32,481 bases of DNA, from the NCBI GenBank assembly GCA_945965395.1, contig CAMFND010000118.1, positions 1 to 32,481 of the forward strand, read 5' to 3'. A program made the position numbers and the translations under genes. Position 1 is the first letter of the stretch, and each line of letters starts with the position of its first letter. The DNA comes from an uncultured Bacteroides sp. Lineage in GTDB: Bacteria; Bacteroidota; Bacteroidia; Bacteroidales; Bacteroidaceae. Shown here in pieces: positions 14,892 through 25,720 of the stretch. The notes under the pieces were generated by a model. The model ran no database searches. It was not told where the DNA came from and was given only the letters and a program-made list of their open reading frames with translations.

Positions 14892-16232
14892 TTATCGTTG
14901 TCCTATCGGCTTGTAGTCCACTTCCTCCAGCACATTCTTATATGCCGGACGAATAATGCGACGACCTTCGAAGTTCAGTTCCTCAATACGGTGTGCCGTC
15001 CATCCCACAATACGGGCCATGGCAAACAGCGGCGTATAGATTTCATGCGGCAAGCCCATCAGTTCGTAGATAAAACCTGAATAGAAATCCACATTTGAGC
15101 AAACCTGCTTCTTGGTCCCTTTCACTTTCTTGAAGCATTCGATGGCACGCTGTTCCAGGAGTTCAAGGAAAGCAAATTCTTTCTCACATCCCTTTTCTGC
15201 CACCAGTTCACCAGCCAGTTCCTTCAGCAATACGGCACGCGGATCGGAAATCGTGTATACCGCATGACCGATACCGTAAATCAGTCCACTGCCATCGTAG
15301 GCTTCCTTGTTCAGCATGCGAATCAGATAGGTATCGATTTCGTCTACATTCGTCCAGTCGGAAATCACCTCTTTCAAGTGATGGAACATCTTGACCACCT
15401 GAATGTTAGCACCTCCGTGTAAAGGACCTTTCAACGAACCGATTCCGGCTGCAATGCTGGAATACGTATCCGTGCGAGTAGAACTGGTGACACGTACGGT
15501 AAATGTAGAGTTGTTACCACCTCCATGCTCTGCCTGAAGCACCAGCAGCAAGTCGAGCATACGCGCTTCCAGCGGAGTGTATTCTTTCTTAATCATGTAA
15601 AGGAAGTTTTCGGCCAGCGACAGATTCTCGTGCGGATGGCGAATGTGCAGCGAACGTCCGTGTATGCTGTGACGATAGATGCTATACGCATACGCAATGA
15701 TGGTCGGGAACTTTGAAATCAGTTCGATGGACTGACGCATCAGGTTGTCGCGTGAAATATCATCCGGATTCGGGTCGAACGTGTACATTTCGAGCACACT
15801 ACGTGCCAGGATGTTCATGATGTTCTGCCCTTCCAGGTCGATAATGTTCATGGTCGTCTTCTTGTCCAGCGGCATGTTGTCATTGATGAGCTCCTTGAAC
15901 GAAGCCAGTTGCTCGTTGTCCGGAAGTTCACCCGACAACAACAGGTAAGCCACTTCCTCAAAGCCGAAACGTTTCTCGCGCAGCAAGGCATGAGCAATGT
16001 CATCCAAATCGTATCCGCGATAGAACAGTTTACCCGGAATAGCCTTCAATCCCTGGTCGGTACGTTCATAGCCCACCACATTACCAATCTTTGTCAGTCC
16101 TACGAGTACACCCGTCCCATCTTCGTTACGCAGTCCCCGCTTTACATTGTATTTCGTGAACAGTTCGTTGTCGATGCGGCATGCCTGCTTGGCACACTCG
16201 GAAAGTTTGTAAACTATATATTCTTTCTTCAT
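14892..16232 (-). CDS. gltA: citrate synthase
   Basis: A 446-residue citrate synthase that condenses oxaloacetate and acetyl-CoA. The catalytic triad is visible: His272 in GPLHGGAN, His323 in GIGHAVY and Asp382 in SNVDFYSG. An N-terminal extension and the HGGGNNSTFTVRV segment are as in Bacteroidetes-type enzymes. It is the last gene of acn-icd-gltA, 53 bases after icd, and is followed by a strong terminator. A 2-methylcitrate synthase role is possible on sequence alone, but the neighbouring aconitase and isocitrate dehydrogenase argue for citrate synthase. Confidence 0.93.
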   Translation of the reverse strand: MKKEYIVYKLSECAKQACRIDNELFTKYNVKRGLRNEDGTGVLVGLTKIGNVVGYERTDQGLKAIPGKLFYRGYDLDDIAHALLREKRFGFEEVAYLLLSGELPDNEQLASFKELINDNMPLDKKTTMNIIDLEGQNIMNILARSVLEMYTFDPNPDDISRDNLMRQSIELISKFPTIIAYAYSIYRHSIHGRSLHIRHPHENLSLAENFLYMIKKEYTPLEARMLDLLLVLQAEHGGGNNSTFTVRVTSSTRTDTYSSIAAGIGSLKGPLHGGANIQVVKMFHHLKEVISDWTNVDEIDTYLIRMLNKEAYDGSGLIYGIGHAVYTISDPRAVLLKELAGELVAEKGCEKEFAFLELLEQRAIECFKKVKGTKKQVCSNVDFYSGFIYELMGLPHEIYTPLFAMARIVGWTAHRIEELNFEGRRIIRPAYKNVLEEVDYKPIGQR

Positions 16233-16285
16233 AAACTTCTCTTTTTATCCATTAAAAACACTCCGACAAGAAAATCCTCCGACTA

Positions 16286-17557
16286 TTACAGCAAAGAAAT
16301 GATTTCCTGTCCAAATTCATTCGTGCCCAACGCGTGGCCATTCGGCATGAAACGTGCCAAATCATGAGTAGCCTCCCCTTTCGAGAAAGCTTTCTCCAAG
16401 GCTTTCACAATCAGTTCGGCAGCTTCTTTCCAGCCCATGTACTCCAGCATCATGACAGAAGAGAGCAGCAAGGAACACGGATTCACCACATTCTTTCCGG
16501 CAATGTTCGGTGCCGTGCCGTGAGTCGCTTCAAAGATGGCATGCCCACTCTTGTAATTAATATTGGCTCCCGGTGCGATACCGATACCACCCACCATAGC
16601 TGCCAGCTGGTCGGACACATAATCGCCGTTCAGGTTCAGCGTAGCAATAACAGAATATTCTTCCGGAATGAGCAGGGTATTTTGCAGGAAAGCATCTGCA
16701 ATGCAATCCTTCACCACCACTTTTCTATCGTTGATGGCTTTGGCTACGGCAGCCTTGGCCGACTCTTCACCCAGCTCTTTCTTCAAGCGGTCATATTCGT
16801 TCATGGTGAAAGTCTGGTCCTTGAACTCAGTTTCAGCCACTTCGTATCCCCAGCGCTTGAAACCTCCTTCCGTAAACTTCATGATATTTCCCTTGTGCAC
16901 CAGTGTTACTGACGGCAAGCCGTGTTGCAACGCGTATTCAATGGCTGCACGCACCAGTCGCTGGGTACCTTCCTTTGACACGGGTTTCACACCAAATGAA
17001 GAGGTTTCCGGGAAACGTACCTTGGTCACGCCCATCTCATCACGAAGGAAAGCATAGAATTTCTGTGCTTCCGGTGTACCTTGTTCCCATTCGATACCCG
17101 CATAAATGTCTTCCGTATTTTCGCGGAAAATGTGCATGTTCACCTTGTGCGGCTCTTTCACCGGAGAAACGACTCCTTTGAACCAGCGTACTGGACGCAG
17201 GCAGACATACAAATCAAGCGTCTGACGCAAAGCCACGTTCAGCGAACGGATACCACCGCCTACCGGAGTGGTCAACGGACCTTTAATACCTACCAGATAC
17301 TCCTTAAATGCTTCCAGCGTAGCCTCCGGCAACCACTCACCGGTCTGTTCAAAAGCCTTTCCACCGGCCAGCACCTCTTTCCATTCAATGCGACGCTTGC
17401 CAACATAGGCCAGCTCTACTGCTGTATTGACAATTTTCTGACAAACCGGAGTGATTTCTGCTCCTACTCCATCCCCTTCAATAAAAGGAATCACTACGTG
17501 ATCGGGAACCACCAGTTTCCCGTCCTGCATATACATCTTATTGCTCATTTCTCTCAT
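16286..17557 (-). CDS. icd: isocitrate dehydrogenase (NADP-dependent type)
   Basis: A 423-residue dimeric Icd of the E. coli type that oxidises isocitrate to 2-oxoglutarate. The substrate-binding segment [33 protein letters not shown] region contains the RSLNV serine that is a regulatory phosphorylation site in E. coli. Further family motifs are [17 protein letters not shown] and [16 protein letters not shown] preference is inferred from overall similarity. ATG 17557 overlaps the aconitase stop (ATGA) and suggests coupling; ATG 17548 (MSNKMYM) is an alternative start. Middle gene of the operon. Confidence 0.94.
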   Translation of the reverse strand: MREMSNKMYMQDGKLVVPDHVVIPFIEGDGVGAEITPVCQKIVNTAVELAYVGKRRIEWKEVLAGGKAFEQTGEWLPEATLEAFKEYLVGIKGPLTTPVGGGIRSLNVALRQTLDLYVCLRPVRWFKGVVSPVKEPHKVNMHIFRENTEDIYAGIEWEQGTPEAQKFYAFLRDEMGVTKVRFPETSSFGVKPVSKEGTQRLVRAAIEYALQHGLPSVTLVHKGNIMKFTEGGFKRWGYEVAETEFKDQTFTMNEYDRLKKELGEESAKAAVAKAINDRKVVVKDCIADAFLQNTLLIPEEYSVIATLNLNGDYVSDQLAAMVGGIGIAPGANINYKSGHAIFEATHGTAPNIAGKNVVNPCSLLLSSVMMLEYMGWKEAAELIVKALEKAFSKGEATHDLARFMPNGHALGTNEFGQEIISLL

Positions 17558-19809
17558 TTTTTAAAGGTGTTCAAGGCTGAACCGGCCTTAAACCAGTTAA
17601 TTTGCATTTCATTATAGGTATGAAGCACTTCGAATGTTTCTGTCGTACCGTCTTCGTGCGTCAATACGGCATGCAACGGTTTACCTGGAGCAAAGCGTTG
17701 CAATCCCAAGATAGAAATCCGGTCGTGTTCACGTACCTTGTCGTAATCGTTCTTGTCGGCAAAAGTCAGTGCCAGCATACCCTGTTTCTTCAAGTTTGTT
17801 TCATGAATACGGGCAAAGCTCTTGGCCAGGATTACCCGTACGTTCAGGAAACGCGGTTCCATGGCAGCATGTTCGCGGCTGGAACCCTCTCCGTAATTTT
17901 CTTCTGCCACTACGATAGAGCCCATGCCCTTTGCCTTGTAGTGCTTGGCCACTGCTGAAACGGCTTCATACTCGCCAGTCAACTGATTCCATACGCAGTT
18001 AGTCTTACCGTTGAATGCATTGACAGCCCCCATCAACATATTATCGGAAATATTTTCCAGGTGTCCGCGGAAGCGCAACCATGGTCCGGCCATAGAGATG
18101 TGGTCGGTAGTACATTTTCCCTGCGTCTTAATCAACAGCGGAAGTTCCATGAAGTCTTCTCCATTCCATGCAGCAAACGGTTCCAGCTTCTGCAAGCGCT
18201 GTGAGTCCGGCTGAATGGTCACTTCCACCTTTCCTCCGTCGGCCGAAGGAGCCACATAACCATTGTCATCTACTGTAAATCCTTTCTGTGGCAGTGTTTC
18301 CCCTGTCGGCGGATCAAGTCTGACTTCTTCTCCCTTCTCATTCTTCAGGGTATTCGTCAGCGGATTAAAGCACAGGTCGCCCGCGATGGCAAACGCCACA
18401 GCCATTTCCGGGGAAGCAATGAACGCATGTGTGTTCGGATTGCCATCGGCACGTTTGGCAAAGTTACGGTTGAATGAAGTCACGATAGAATTGGCCCGAA
18501 GCGGATCATCGGTCACACGCTTCCACTGTCCGATACAAGGACCGCAGGCATTGGTCATCACCACACCGCCGATACTCTTCAAGTCCTCAATCATGCCGTC
18601 GCGCTGAGCCGTGCAATATACCTGTTCCGAACCCGGATTGATAATCAGCGAAGCCTGCATCTTCAGACCTTTAGCCTTTACCTGACGGGCCACCGAAGCT
18701 GCACGACTCAAATCCTGATAAGAAGAGTTGGTACAAGAACCAATCAATCCCACTTCCATCTTCTGCGGGAACCCTTCCTTCTTCACACGGGCAGCAAATT
18801 CCGATACCGGACAAGCTGCATCGGGCGTAAACGGTCCGTTCACATACGGTTCCAGTGCAGAAAGGTCGATTTCAATCAAACGGTCGTAATACTTTTCCGG
18901 CTGCTGTGCCACTTCTGCATCCGCCCGCAAATCGGTCGCATTTGCCTCAGCCAATGCAGCAATATCCTCACGTCCGGTAGCACAGAGGTAGCGCTTCATC
19001 TCCTCATCGTAAGGAAAAACAGAAGTCGTAGCTCCCACCTCAGCTCCCATGTTACAGATAGTAGCCTTTCCGGTAGCAGACAACGAGCGGGTTCCCTCTC
19101 CGAAATATTCAATAATGGCATTCGTTCCTCCCTTCACGGTGAGAATACCTGCCAGTTTCAAAATCACATCTTTTGGCGAAGCCCATCCGTTCAACGCACC
19201 GGTCAGCTTCACTCCAATCAGTTTCGGCATCTTCAGTTCCCATTCCATGCCGGTCATCACATCCACTGCGTCGGCACCGCCCACGCCAATGGCAATCATG
19301 CCCAATCCACCGGCATTCGGGGTGTGTGAGTCGGTTCCCACCATCATGCCGCCCGGAAACGCATAGTTCTCGAGTACAACCTGATGAATGATACCTGCTC
19401 CCGGTTTCCAGAAGCCGATGCCGTACTTCGAAGCCACACTTTTCAGAAAATCGTATACCTCTTTATTAGTAGTGCAAGCAGAAGGCAAATCCTCTTCCAC
19501 TCCTTTATATGCTTGAATCAAATGGTCACAATGTACAGTAGCAGGAACAGCTGAAACGGATTTTCCCGCATTCATAAACTGCAACAGCGCCATCTGGGCC
19601 GTCGCATCCTGCATGGCTACGCGGTCCGGACGGAAGTCAACATACTCTTCTCCCCGACGGAAAGCAGCCACCGTGTTTTCGTCGTATAAATGTGCATACA
19701 ATATTTTTTCAGCCAAAGTCATGGCACGCCCCAGTTTCTTACGGGCCTTTTCCACTTTTTCCGCATACGACGCATAGAACGTCTTCTGCATTTCCATGTC
19801 GTAAATCAT
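17554..19809 (-). CDS. acnA: aconitate hydratase (mitochondrial-like aconitase)
   Basis: A 751-residue aconitase that isomerises citrate to isocitrate through a [4Fe-4S] cluster. Cluster cysteines are visible in [11 protein letters not shown] and in [10 protein letters not shown]. The C-terminal swivel domain contains [18 protein letters not shown]. The length is that of the mitochondrial-type family rather than the roughly 890-residue AcnA or AcnB. It begins the acn-icd-gltA operon. This gene set is known in Bacteroides fragilis as a source of 2-oxoglutarate for glutamate synthesis by the oxidative branch. A TATATTTG element lies 28 bases upstream. Confidence 0.95.
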   Translation of the reverse strand: MIYDMEMQKTFYASYAEKVEKARKKLGRAMTLAEKILYAHLYDENTVAAFRRGEEYVDFRPDRVAMQDATAQMALLQFMNAGKSVSAVPATVHCDHLIQAYKGVEEDLPSACTTNKEVYDFLKSVASKYGIGFWKPGAGIIHQVVLENYAFPGGMMVGTDSHTPNAGGLGMIAIGVGGADAVDVMTGMEWELKMPKLIGVKLTGALNGWASPKDVILKLAGILTVKGGTNAIIEYFGEGTRSLSATGKATICNMGAEVGATTSVFPYDEEMKRYLCATGREDIAALAEANATDLRADAEVAQQPEKYYDRLIEIDLSALEPYVNGPFTPDAACPVSEFAARVKKEGFPQKMEVGLIGSCTNSSYQDLSRAASVARQVKAKGLKMQASLIINPGSEQVYCTAQRDGMIEDLKSIGGVVMTNACGPCIGQWKRVTDDPLRANSIVTSFNRNFAKRADGNPNTHAFIASPEMAVAFAIAGDLCFNPLTNTLKNEKGEEVRLDPPTGETLPQKGFTVDDNGYVAPSADGGKVEVTIQPDSQRLQKLEPFAAWNGEDFMELPLLIKTQGKCTTDHISMAGPWLRFRGHLENISDNMLMGAVNAFNGKTNCVWNQLTGEYEAVSAVAKHYKAKGMGSIVVAEENYGEGSSREHAAMEPRFLNVRVILAKSFARIHETNLKKQGMLALTFADKNDYDKVREHDRISILGLQRFAPGKPLHAVLTHEDGTTETFEVLHTYNEMQINWFKAGSALNTFKK

Positions 19810-19836
19810 CTGAACAATCTTTTATAACTTCGTGCG

Positions 19837-19844
19837 CAAATATA
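19837..19844 (-). promoter_or_regulatory. promoter of the acn-icd-gltA operon, -7 element
   Basis: Minus-strand TATATTTG fits TAnnTTTG, 27 bases before the aconitase ATG. I see no well-placed TTTG at -33. Confidence 0.5.
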
Positions 19845-19960
19845 TTGAAAATATCTCACAATATCACACTTATACCAAATAAAAAACAACAATCTGCCAC
19901 AAAACCTCATTTCTTTATAACAGAGGGCTGTTTTTTACCGTATTCCGGAAAGCTTTTTAC

Positions 19961-20003
19961 AAAAAACGAGCCTGTCTCATTTTGAAGACAACCTCGCTTT
20001 TTT
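19961..20003. terminator. terminator after the polysaccharide utilisation locus
   Basis: AAAAAACGAG (19961-19970) and GTCT (19974-19977) pair with AGAC (19986-19989) and CTCG (19993-19996), followed by CTTTTTT. A and T runs on the two sides make it usable in both directions. It lies about 35 bases after the last sulfatase stop and marks the end of the AT-rich locus. Confidence 0.75.
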
Positions 20004-20038
20004 ACATATTTACTCAAATGATTTAAATTTTAACTATT

Positions 20039-21442
20039 TTATTCTGTAACTATAAAAGAATCGCCAACATTATTCAACATACTTTGAAGCTTTATAGATA
20101 GTTCTTTCTTTTTTATTTTAACTTCTGGGGAAGCCAAATAAACCATATTATTTAACTCGTAAGGATCTTCTTTTAAATTAAACAACATTATTGGTTGATC
20201 TTTAATTACAACATATTTCCAGCCATCTTTTGTCACTATTCCCCTCCAAGGCCTGTCCAAACACTCAAAATTTTTAGGATATATGTGTTGTAGCAACACA
20301 GCATCCGGTTCTTCCTTTTCATTACATTTTTTTCCAAGAACATGATTAGAATAATCTGTTCCATACATCCATAAAGGAACTTTTATTCCACATAATCCAA
20401 GTGTTGTTGCAGATATATCAACATGATTAAACATTGCTTGCGAAATGTGATTCTTTACGTCTACCCCTGCAGGTCTAAAAATACAAGGGATTCTAATAGA
20501 TTCTTGCCATGGACTACTTTTCCTAATATATCCATGTGACCCATGGCAATCCCCATGATCAGAAAAATAAATAATATTAGTATCGTCAAGTATATTTTTT
20601 TCTTTCAAAGCTTTATATAAACGACCTATATTATAATCCAAATTCTCAATTTGTGCATAATACCCCAACAAATCTTCTTTTGTTTTATTTTCAATACGTT
20701 TAATAGGTGGAACATTTTTTCGTAAAACAATTTTTTCTTTATCTCGCTTTTCCATATATGTTTGCGGGGCAACATATGGATCATGTGGAGGTTGAACTGA
20801 TATAACTAAAAAAAATGGAGTATCTTTTGATATTCTATTAATAAAAGATATTGCCTTATCAATTAATACATCCGTTTCATACCCTTTCAATTTTTCAGAA
20901 TCTGCTATACTATCATTTCGCCCCCATAAATCATGTCCATGAACCCATGAATCATATTGTGAATTATTATTCTCATAAGCAACCCAAACATCAAATCTTC
21001 CCCTTTCTTCTTTTGGAACAAAAGCTCTATAGTTATGTCCAAACAAATGCCATTTACCAAAATAAGCCGTAATATACCCTTCATCATTAAATACATCTGA
21101 AATTAAGGGTAAAGATACATCAAGATGTTGGGGAGTACGATAAACTGTATTATGAGGATACCGACCGGTTAACAAAGATCCTCTAAAAGGAGATGACCAA
21201 GGACAACCAGAATAAGCATTCATAAAAGTAACGCCTTCTGATGCTAATCTATTTAAATTGGGAGTTTTAAGATTTGTATCACCCATATATTCAATAGCCT
21301 GAGCACGATGTTGATCACTCACTACCCATATTACATTCTTTTTAGACGGAGTTTCCTCATCAACAGTTCTAATATTATTAGCTCTACTATAATTACTTCC
21401 AATAGCAAGGCCAGTCAATAAAAATATAGTTCTTTTTATCAT
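20039..21442 (-). CDS. S1-family sulfatase (Ser-type), exported
   Basis: A 467-residue alkaline-phosphatase-fold sulfatase. The N-terminal signal peptide (MIKRTIFLLTGLAIGSNYSRA) indicates periplasmic or surface location. The formylglycine motif is SSPFRGSLLTG with Ser83 at the conversion position (S-x-P-x-R); the nearby Cys80 is three residues too early. It therefore needs an anaerobic maturase (anSME), whose gene is not in the window. Metal and sulfate ligands are visible in VSDQHR, FGKWH, QPPHDPY and FSDHGD. It is the last gene of the locus. The exact substrate and linkage cannot be read from sequence. Confidence 0.9.
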   Translation of the reverse strand: MIKRTIFLLTGLAIGSNYSRANNIRTVDEETPSKKNVIWVVSDQHRAQAIEYMGDTNLKTPNLNRLASEGVTFMNAYSGCPWSSPFRGSLLTGRYPHNTVYRTPQHLDVSLPLISDVFNDEGYITAYFGKWHLFGHNYRAFVPKEERGRFDVWVAYENNNSQYDSWVHGHDLWGRNDSIADSEKLKGYETDVLIDKAISFINRISKDTPFFLVISVQPPHDPYVAPQTYMEKRDKEKIVLRKNVPPIKRIENKTKEDLLGYYAQIENLDYNIGRLYKALKEKNILDDTNIIYFSDHGDCHGSHGYIRKSSPWQESIRIPCIFRPAGVDVKNHISQAMFNHVDISATTLGLCGIKVPLWMYGTDYSNHVLGKKCNEKEEPDAVLLQHIYPKNFECLDRPWRGIVTKDGWKYVVIKDQPIMLFNLKEDPYELNNMVYLASPEVKIKKKELSIKLQSMLNNVGDSFIVTE

Positions 21443-21462
21443 AACATTACAATAAGAAAATA

Positions 21463-21501
21463 AATAGGACTAGAAAAATATTTATAACCTCCAGTCCTAT
21501 T
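21463..21501 (-). terminator. hairpin between the two sulfatase genes
   Basis: AATAGGACT (21463-21471) pairs with AGTCCTATT (21493-21501), a perfect 9-bp stem with a 21-nt loop. In the minus direction it is followed by TATTTTCTTATTG, a weak T-tract. This is more likely an attenuator or mRNA-stability element than a full stop, because the next gene shares the locus. Confidence 0.5.
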
Positions 21502-21513
21502 CCCTTCTACACA

Positions 21514-23034
21514 TTAATATTTTATCAAATCCGTTAAAACTTTCTGAATATACCAAGGATCATCTATTTTCTTCAATTCTGCTCCTAGTTCAACGCACAA
21601 TCCTTTAACAATATCCCTATTTTCTTCTATTGGCAGATTATTTAACTGATATGGATCCTTTTCATCATCAAACAAAAAAGTTTTCATCAGTTCGTTCTTT
21701 TTATTAATATAAAATGCCAACGTGTATTTCTCGGTTTTTATCCCACGAGCTTCCGGGAAATAAGAGACAACATCTCCTACCTCATTCTTTTTACCTTCTA
21801 CATTTCGAATATATAACGCACATGTAGGTCGTTCAATTAAAGAGCAATCTTTATCAAAAAACAAAGGAGCATAATTTTTTCCTTGAAGATTTCGTGGAAT
21901 ATAATCTGTCAGTCCTGAAAGGCCCAATAAAGTGGGCATAATATCAGGTGTTGACAATAACAAATTATCTACCCGGTGTTTAAGTTTTTGGGGATATCTA
22001 ACCAAAAAAGGTATATTCATCGATTCTGTAAATGGAGAATTCTTTGGATCACCCACCCCTTGACTACACATTGTTTCACCATGATCTGAAGCAAAAACAA
22101 CAATTGTATTATCTTTTAAACCCAATTCTTTTAAGGTTTCCAATATTTGTCCAAAAGCTCTATCAACGCCAGTTACTGCCGCAAAATAGTATTTTGCACT
22201 AGAAGTTTTTTTCATCTTAAAATCAACATTGGGTCTGACCAATAAACTCTCCAATGATTTGTCTTTATATAAATTAAAGTCCTCTTCCATACAATCTTCC
22301 AATGAATTATACGGATGATGAGGCGGATTCATTCCTACCATAATAAAAAACGGCTTACTCTCATCGCGTACATTCCCCTCATTCTTTAAATATGAGATAA
22401 CTTGTGAAGCTTCATGTATAGGAGACCATTCATGAGGTTCGTATTTAGTTCCATTATTATCCCAATAATGAGGATTCTTATGTACGTCAAAAACACCATA
22501 AGAATACCAGTAATTAAATCCGTGTCTTTTTTCTTTTGGAGTATAAGTATCCCATATAATAGAATCTGGTACTTCTTTAGATTTATCAGGACAATCCGCA
22601 TGCCATTTACCAAAATAAGCACATTCATAACCTGCTTTATTATAAACATCACTTATACAAGTTAAGTCCTGACGTAATGAACTAATAATTCTCTGAGAAT
22701 TGCAATTCAAAGAAATACCACTTTTATTAGGATACATACCCGTCAATAACATACCACGATGCGGACTACTAACTGGACAATTACTTTGAGCAGATGTCAA
22801 CACAACTGACTCTTTAGCAAATCTATCCAAATTAGGTGTAATAACAGGATCACCTTGAAAATTAACATATTCACGAAATCCTTCAGAGGACCAAAATCCC
22901 AAAGCATGATTTCTATATTGGTCTGGGAATATATAAATCACATTTGGATGCTTAATTTCTTGTCTTTTAACATTGCTGCAAGAGCAAAAACACAATAATG
23001 GTAATGCGGATACTATTAATATTTTTTTATTCAT
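21514..23034 (-). CDS. S1-family sulfatase (Ser-type), lipoprotein
   Basis: A 506-residue sulfatase with a lipoprotein signal (MNKKILIVSALPLLCFCSC; lipid Cys17 or Cys19). The formylglycine motif is SSPHRGMLLTG with Ser89 at the conversion position. Further active-site segments are IFPDQYR, FGKWHAD, NPPHHPYN and FASDHGE, with KNSPFTES near the substrate pocket. It starts 3 bases after the GH2 stop, so the two are co-transcribed and probably act on the same glycan. It differs clearly from the neighbouring sulfatase in length and pocket motifs, so the two may remove different sulfate positions. Confidence 0.9.
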   Translation of the reverse strand: MNKKILIVSALPLLCFCSCSNVKRQEIKHPNVIYIFPDQYRNHALGFWSSEGFREYVNFQGDPVITPNLDRFAKESVVLTSAQSNCPVSSPHRGMLLTGMYPNKSGISLNCNSQRIISSLRQDLTCISDVYNKAGYECAYFGKWHADCPDKSKEVPDSIIWDTYTPKEKRHGFNYWYSYGVFDVHKNPHYWDNNGTKYEPHEWSPIHEASQVISYLKNEGNVRDESKPFFIMVGMNPPHHPYNSLEDCMEEDFNLYKDKSLESLLVRPNVDFKMKKTSSAKYYFAAVTGVDRAFGQILETLKELGLKDNTIVVFASDHGETMCSQGVGDPKNSPFTESMNIPFLVRYPQKLKHRVDNLLLSTPDIMPTLLGLSGLTDYIPRNLQGKNYAPLFFDKDCSLIERPTCALYIRNVEGKKNEVGDVVSYFPEARGIKTEKYTLAFYINKKNELMKTFLFDDEKDPYQLNNLPIEENRDIVKGLCVELGAELKKIDDPWYIQKVLTDLIKY

Positions 23035-23037
23035 CTT

Positions 23038-25692
23038 TTAATCTAACTTTATGATTCGTACTGCTGATAACATTGTTTCACCATTAACAGGAATAAAATT
23101 AATATTCAGGCCTGTATTATCAAACACAGAAACTGGAATTCTGCAAATCATTGGACGTCTATTGCCTACTTCATTTTTCACATTTAATGCGTCAAAAATT
23201 CTATTACCATTTATATCGACATGAAACGATCTATCCAAAGCTTTTTCATCTTTAACTTTATCCCCTAATTGATAAGCAAGCGATTTAGATTTATTACCAG
23301 ACAACTCAGTCCAATATAAATAAACAACGTATTCCCCATCTGGAACATCCGCTTTAAACGATTTCACTCCTCTTCTTTGTGTTTGAAACAAAGGATCTTG
23401 ATCTGTTCCCAAAATATCCAATCCAGAAGCAGGAACAGTACCATAATTTGAAGGATTTCTAAAAGCCGATCCTCCTATGTATCCCCAGCCATCCTTACTA
23501 TATTCTCTTTCTGGCATCCAGGTAAAATCAGCATCTCTATCCTCAAAAAACCTATTAGAACCCATCATCACATTCAATTCTCTAAAACCACTATATAATT
23601 TAGGTTTATCCGGAACCAAATTCATTGAAACAGTCAACAGGTCTCTTACTGTATGACCATCTTTCTCTATTACAGCCTCAAGAACATTCTTTCCATTTCT
23701 AAAAGGTATATCAAACTCCGCTGCCCCATTATTAACCGCCGCATCACCTATTCTTTCACCATTAACATACATTATTACTTGGGAGGAATTTGAATAGACA
23801 AGAACGGGATACTTACATACACCAATAGAATCAGATATTCCAGTTCTGTATACCCAATCTTTACCACTAATTGCTACATATGGCTTATTCAATAACATTG
23901 CTTGATAATAAAGATATGGATCTTTAGGAATACGATCCAAGCTAACCAAGCCTTTACAATTTATATGAGGCAAAGCATTTGATCTTCCTTCTGAATGAAA
24001 ATCATTTAAATTCCATACAGCTGATGCAACAACATATTTACGTTTAATTATTTCCGGTAAATAATGTCTATGATACAAGACCCCATATTCAACAGAATAA
24101 TCGAATCTTTCAGGAGAATATGAATGAACTCTATTATCCATATCAGCACCATACTCACTAACAATCAATGGAGTATTAGGATACTTCTCATGTATTCTTT
24201 CAAGTCCTTTCTCAAATCCATCAAACGTTCCAATATACCATCCATTATAAAGATTAAAGCCCAAAATCTGTGGTAATTTTGTTAAATTTGCTTTTTCATA
24301 TAATTCTAATTCATTATGGCAAGGTAACATTGTATATCTATATGGATCAATCTTACGAGCTGTATTTTCAATTTTTTCCGCTATATCATAAACATATTTA
24401 CAATATTCTTTTTCATCAATAGATTTATCAGAGACGTAAGGAGGACGCAACATGACTTCATTCATGTATGTCCAAATACATACAGAAGGAGAATTAAAAT
24501 TCTGATAAATCATTTCTTTCATCATGTTTACACAACAATTAGAAAAATCTTCACTCATAGTAATTTTATCAATTACCGGAATCTCTACAGAAGTAACGAT
24601 ACCCATTCTATCACAAGCTGCCAGAACCATCTCATCTTGAGGATAATGAGCTATACGTAAAAAGTTTCCTCCCATCTGTTGCAACAAACGAACATCTCGG
24701 ACATGCATTTCATCCCTTAAGGCATTACCTTTTTCTTTATAACACTGATGTCTATTGGTTCCTATCAATTTTATCTGCTTTCCATTTAACACGAAGCCCT
24801 CATCAACACTGAATGAAAATGTCCTAATACCAAAGCTAGTTGATAATTCATCCAATTTAACTCCTTTCTTATCATATAAACAAGTCTTCAATCTATATTG
24901 ACTTGGACTATCAATATCCCATAAACTTGGATTTTCAACCACTAAACCATCCTCTATAAACTCTTGATTATCTTTATTTTCAATCAGTCTAATTTTCTTC
25001 TTGTGAGAAGCAACAATTTTTCCTGTAGGAGAATAAACATAACTCTCAAGATAAACAGTCTCACTATTAGCCAAAGAGTTTGTCAACATATATTTAACAC
25101 TGACAAGCGCTTTTTTTTCATCTACCTTTGGCGTAGTAATGTAAACCCCTTTAGATGCATAATGAGTTAAAGACAAATGAATTGGAGACGTGGATATCAA
25201 AGATACATCACGATAAATACCTCCAAAAAAAGTAAAATCTGCAGACAAAGGAGGAATATTAACATCATGAGAATTATCTACACATACAATAAATTCATTC
25301 TTACCTTCTTTGACATATTTAGAAATGTCAAAACTAAAAAAAGTATAACCACCTAAATGCTCACCAACCTTATCTCCGTTAATAAATAATTCTGTACGTT
25401 GATTAGCGCCTTCAAAAAAAATATACAAAGGTGCTTTCGACATTTCAGAATTAATTTCTATTGTCTTTTTGTACCAACCTTTACCTCGTGCATATCTTGG
25501 GGTATCATCTAAACAATCCTTATCATTCCAAGTATGAGGAATAGACACTATACTCCATCCTGTATTATCAGATATTGAACCTCCAAACTTGAAGTTCCAT
25601 GAATCATTTATGCTTCTGACAACTCTAGAATATCCCAAATTACTCAATAAAAAACAAAAAATCAATAAAAAAAATCGTACGAACTTTATCAT
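23038..25692 (-). CDS. glycoside hydrolase family 2 (beta-galactosidase-like) with malectin-like domain
   Basis: An 884-residue exported GH2 enzyme. It has a signal peptide (about 1-22), a jelly-roll sugar-binding domain (about 25-165), an immunoglobulin-like domain (about 180-290) and a TIM-barrel catalytic domain (about 295-600). The acid/base is Glu412 in WTYMNEV and the nucleophile is Glu513 in VSEYGAD. After an extra beta domain (residues about 615-680), the C-terminus (about 750-884) resembles malectin/CBM57. GH2 covers beta-galactosidases, beta-glucuronidases and others; the two sulfatase neighbours suggest a sulfated beta-galactoside, but beta-glucuronidase cannot be excluded. Confidence 0.88.
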   Translation of the reverse strand: MIKFVRFFLLIFCFLLSNLGYSRVVRSINDSWNFKFGGSISDNTGWSIVSIPHTWNDKDCLDDTPRYARGKGWYKKTIEINSEMSKAPLYIFFEGANQRTELFINGDKVGEHLGGYTFFSFDISKYVKEGKNEFIVCVDNSHDVNIPPLSADFTFFGGIYRDVSLISTSPIHLSLTHYASKGVYITTPKVDEKKALVSVKYMLTNSLANSETVYLESYVYSPTGKIVASHKKKIRLIENKDNQEFIEDGLVVENPSLWDIDSPSQYRLKTCLYDKKGVKLDELSTSFGIRTFSFSVDEGFVLNGKQIKLIGTNRHQCYKEKGNALRDEMHVRDVRLLQQMGGNFLRIAHYPQDEMVLAACDRMGIVTSVEIPVIDKITMSEDFSNCCVNMMKEMIYQNFNSPSVCIWTYMNEVMLRPPYVSDKSIDEKEYCKYVYDIAEKIENTARKIDPYRYTMLPCHNELELYEKANLTKLPQILGFNLYNGWYIGTFDGFEKGLERIHEKYPNTPLIVSEYGADMDNRVHSYSPERFDYSVEYGVLYHRHYLPEIIKRKYVVASAVWNLNDFHSEGRSNALPHINCKGLVSLDRIPKDPYLYYQAMLLNKPYVAISGKDWVYRTGISDSIGVCKYPVLVYSNSSQVIMYVNGERIGDAAVNNGAAEFDIPFRNGKNVLEAVIEKDGHTVRDLLTVSMNLVPDKPKLYSGFRELNVMMGSNRFFEDRDADFTWMPEREYSKDGWGYIGGSAFRNPSNYGTVPASGLDILGTDQDPLFQTQRRGVKSFKADVPDGEYVVYLYWTELSGNKSKSLAYQLGDKVKDEKALDRSFHVDINGNRIFDALNVKNEVGNRRPMICRIPVSVFDNTGLNINFIPVNGETMLSAVRIIKLD

Positions 25693-25720
25693 AAAATAAA
25701 TACTATTAATATTAAAAGTA

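Noticed and set aside
16334..16912. Open frame (192 codons) on the plus strand opposite icd
   Set aside because: Antisense to a well-conserved isocitrate dehydrogenase; no domain or promoter supports it.
19914..19936. Short AACAG/CTGTT hairpin followed by six T on the plus strand
   Set aside because: Only a 5-bp stem and no plus-strand gene ends here; likely chance in AT-rich spacer.
21463..21501. Inverted repeat between the sulfatases as ends of a mobile element
   Set aside because: There is no transposase and the arms enclose only 21 bases; it is a simple RNA hairpin.
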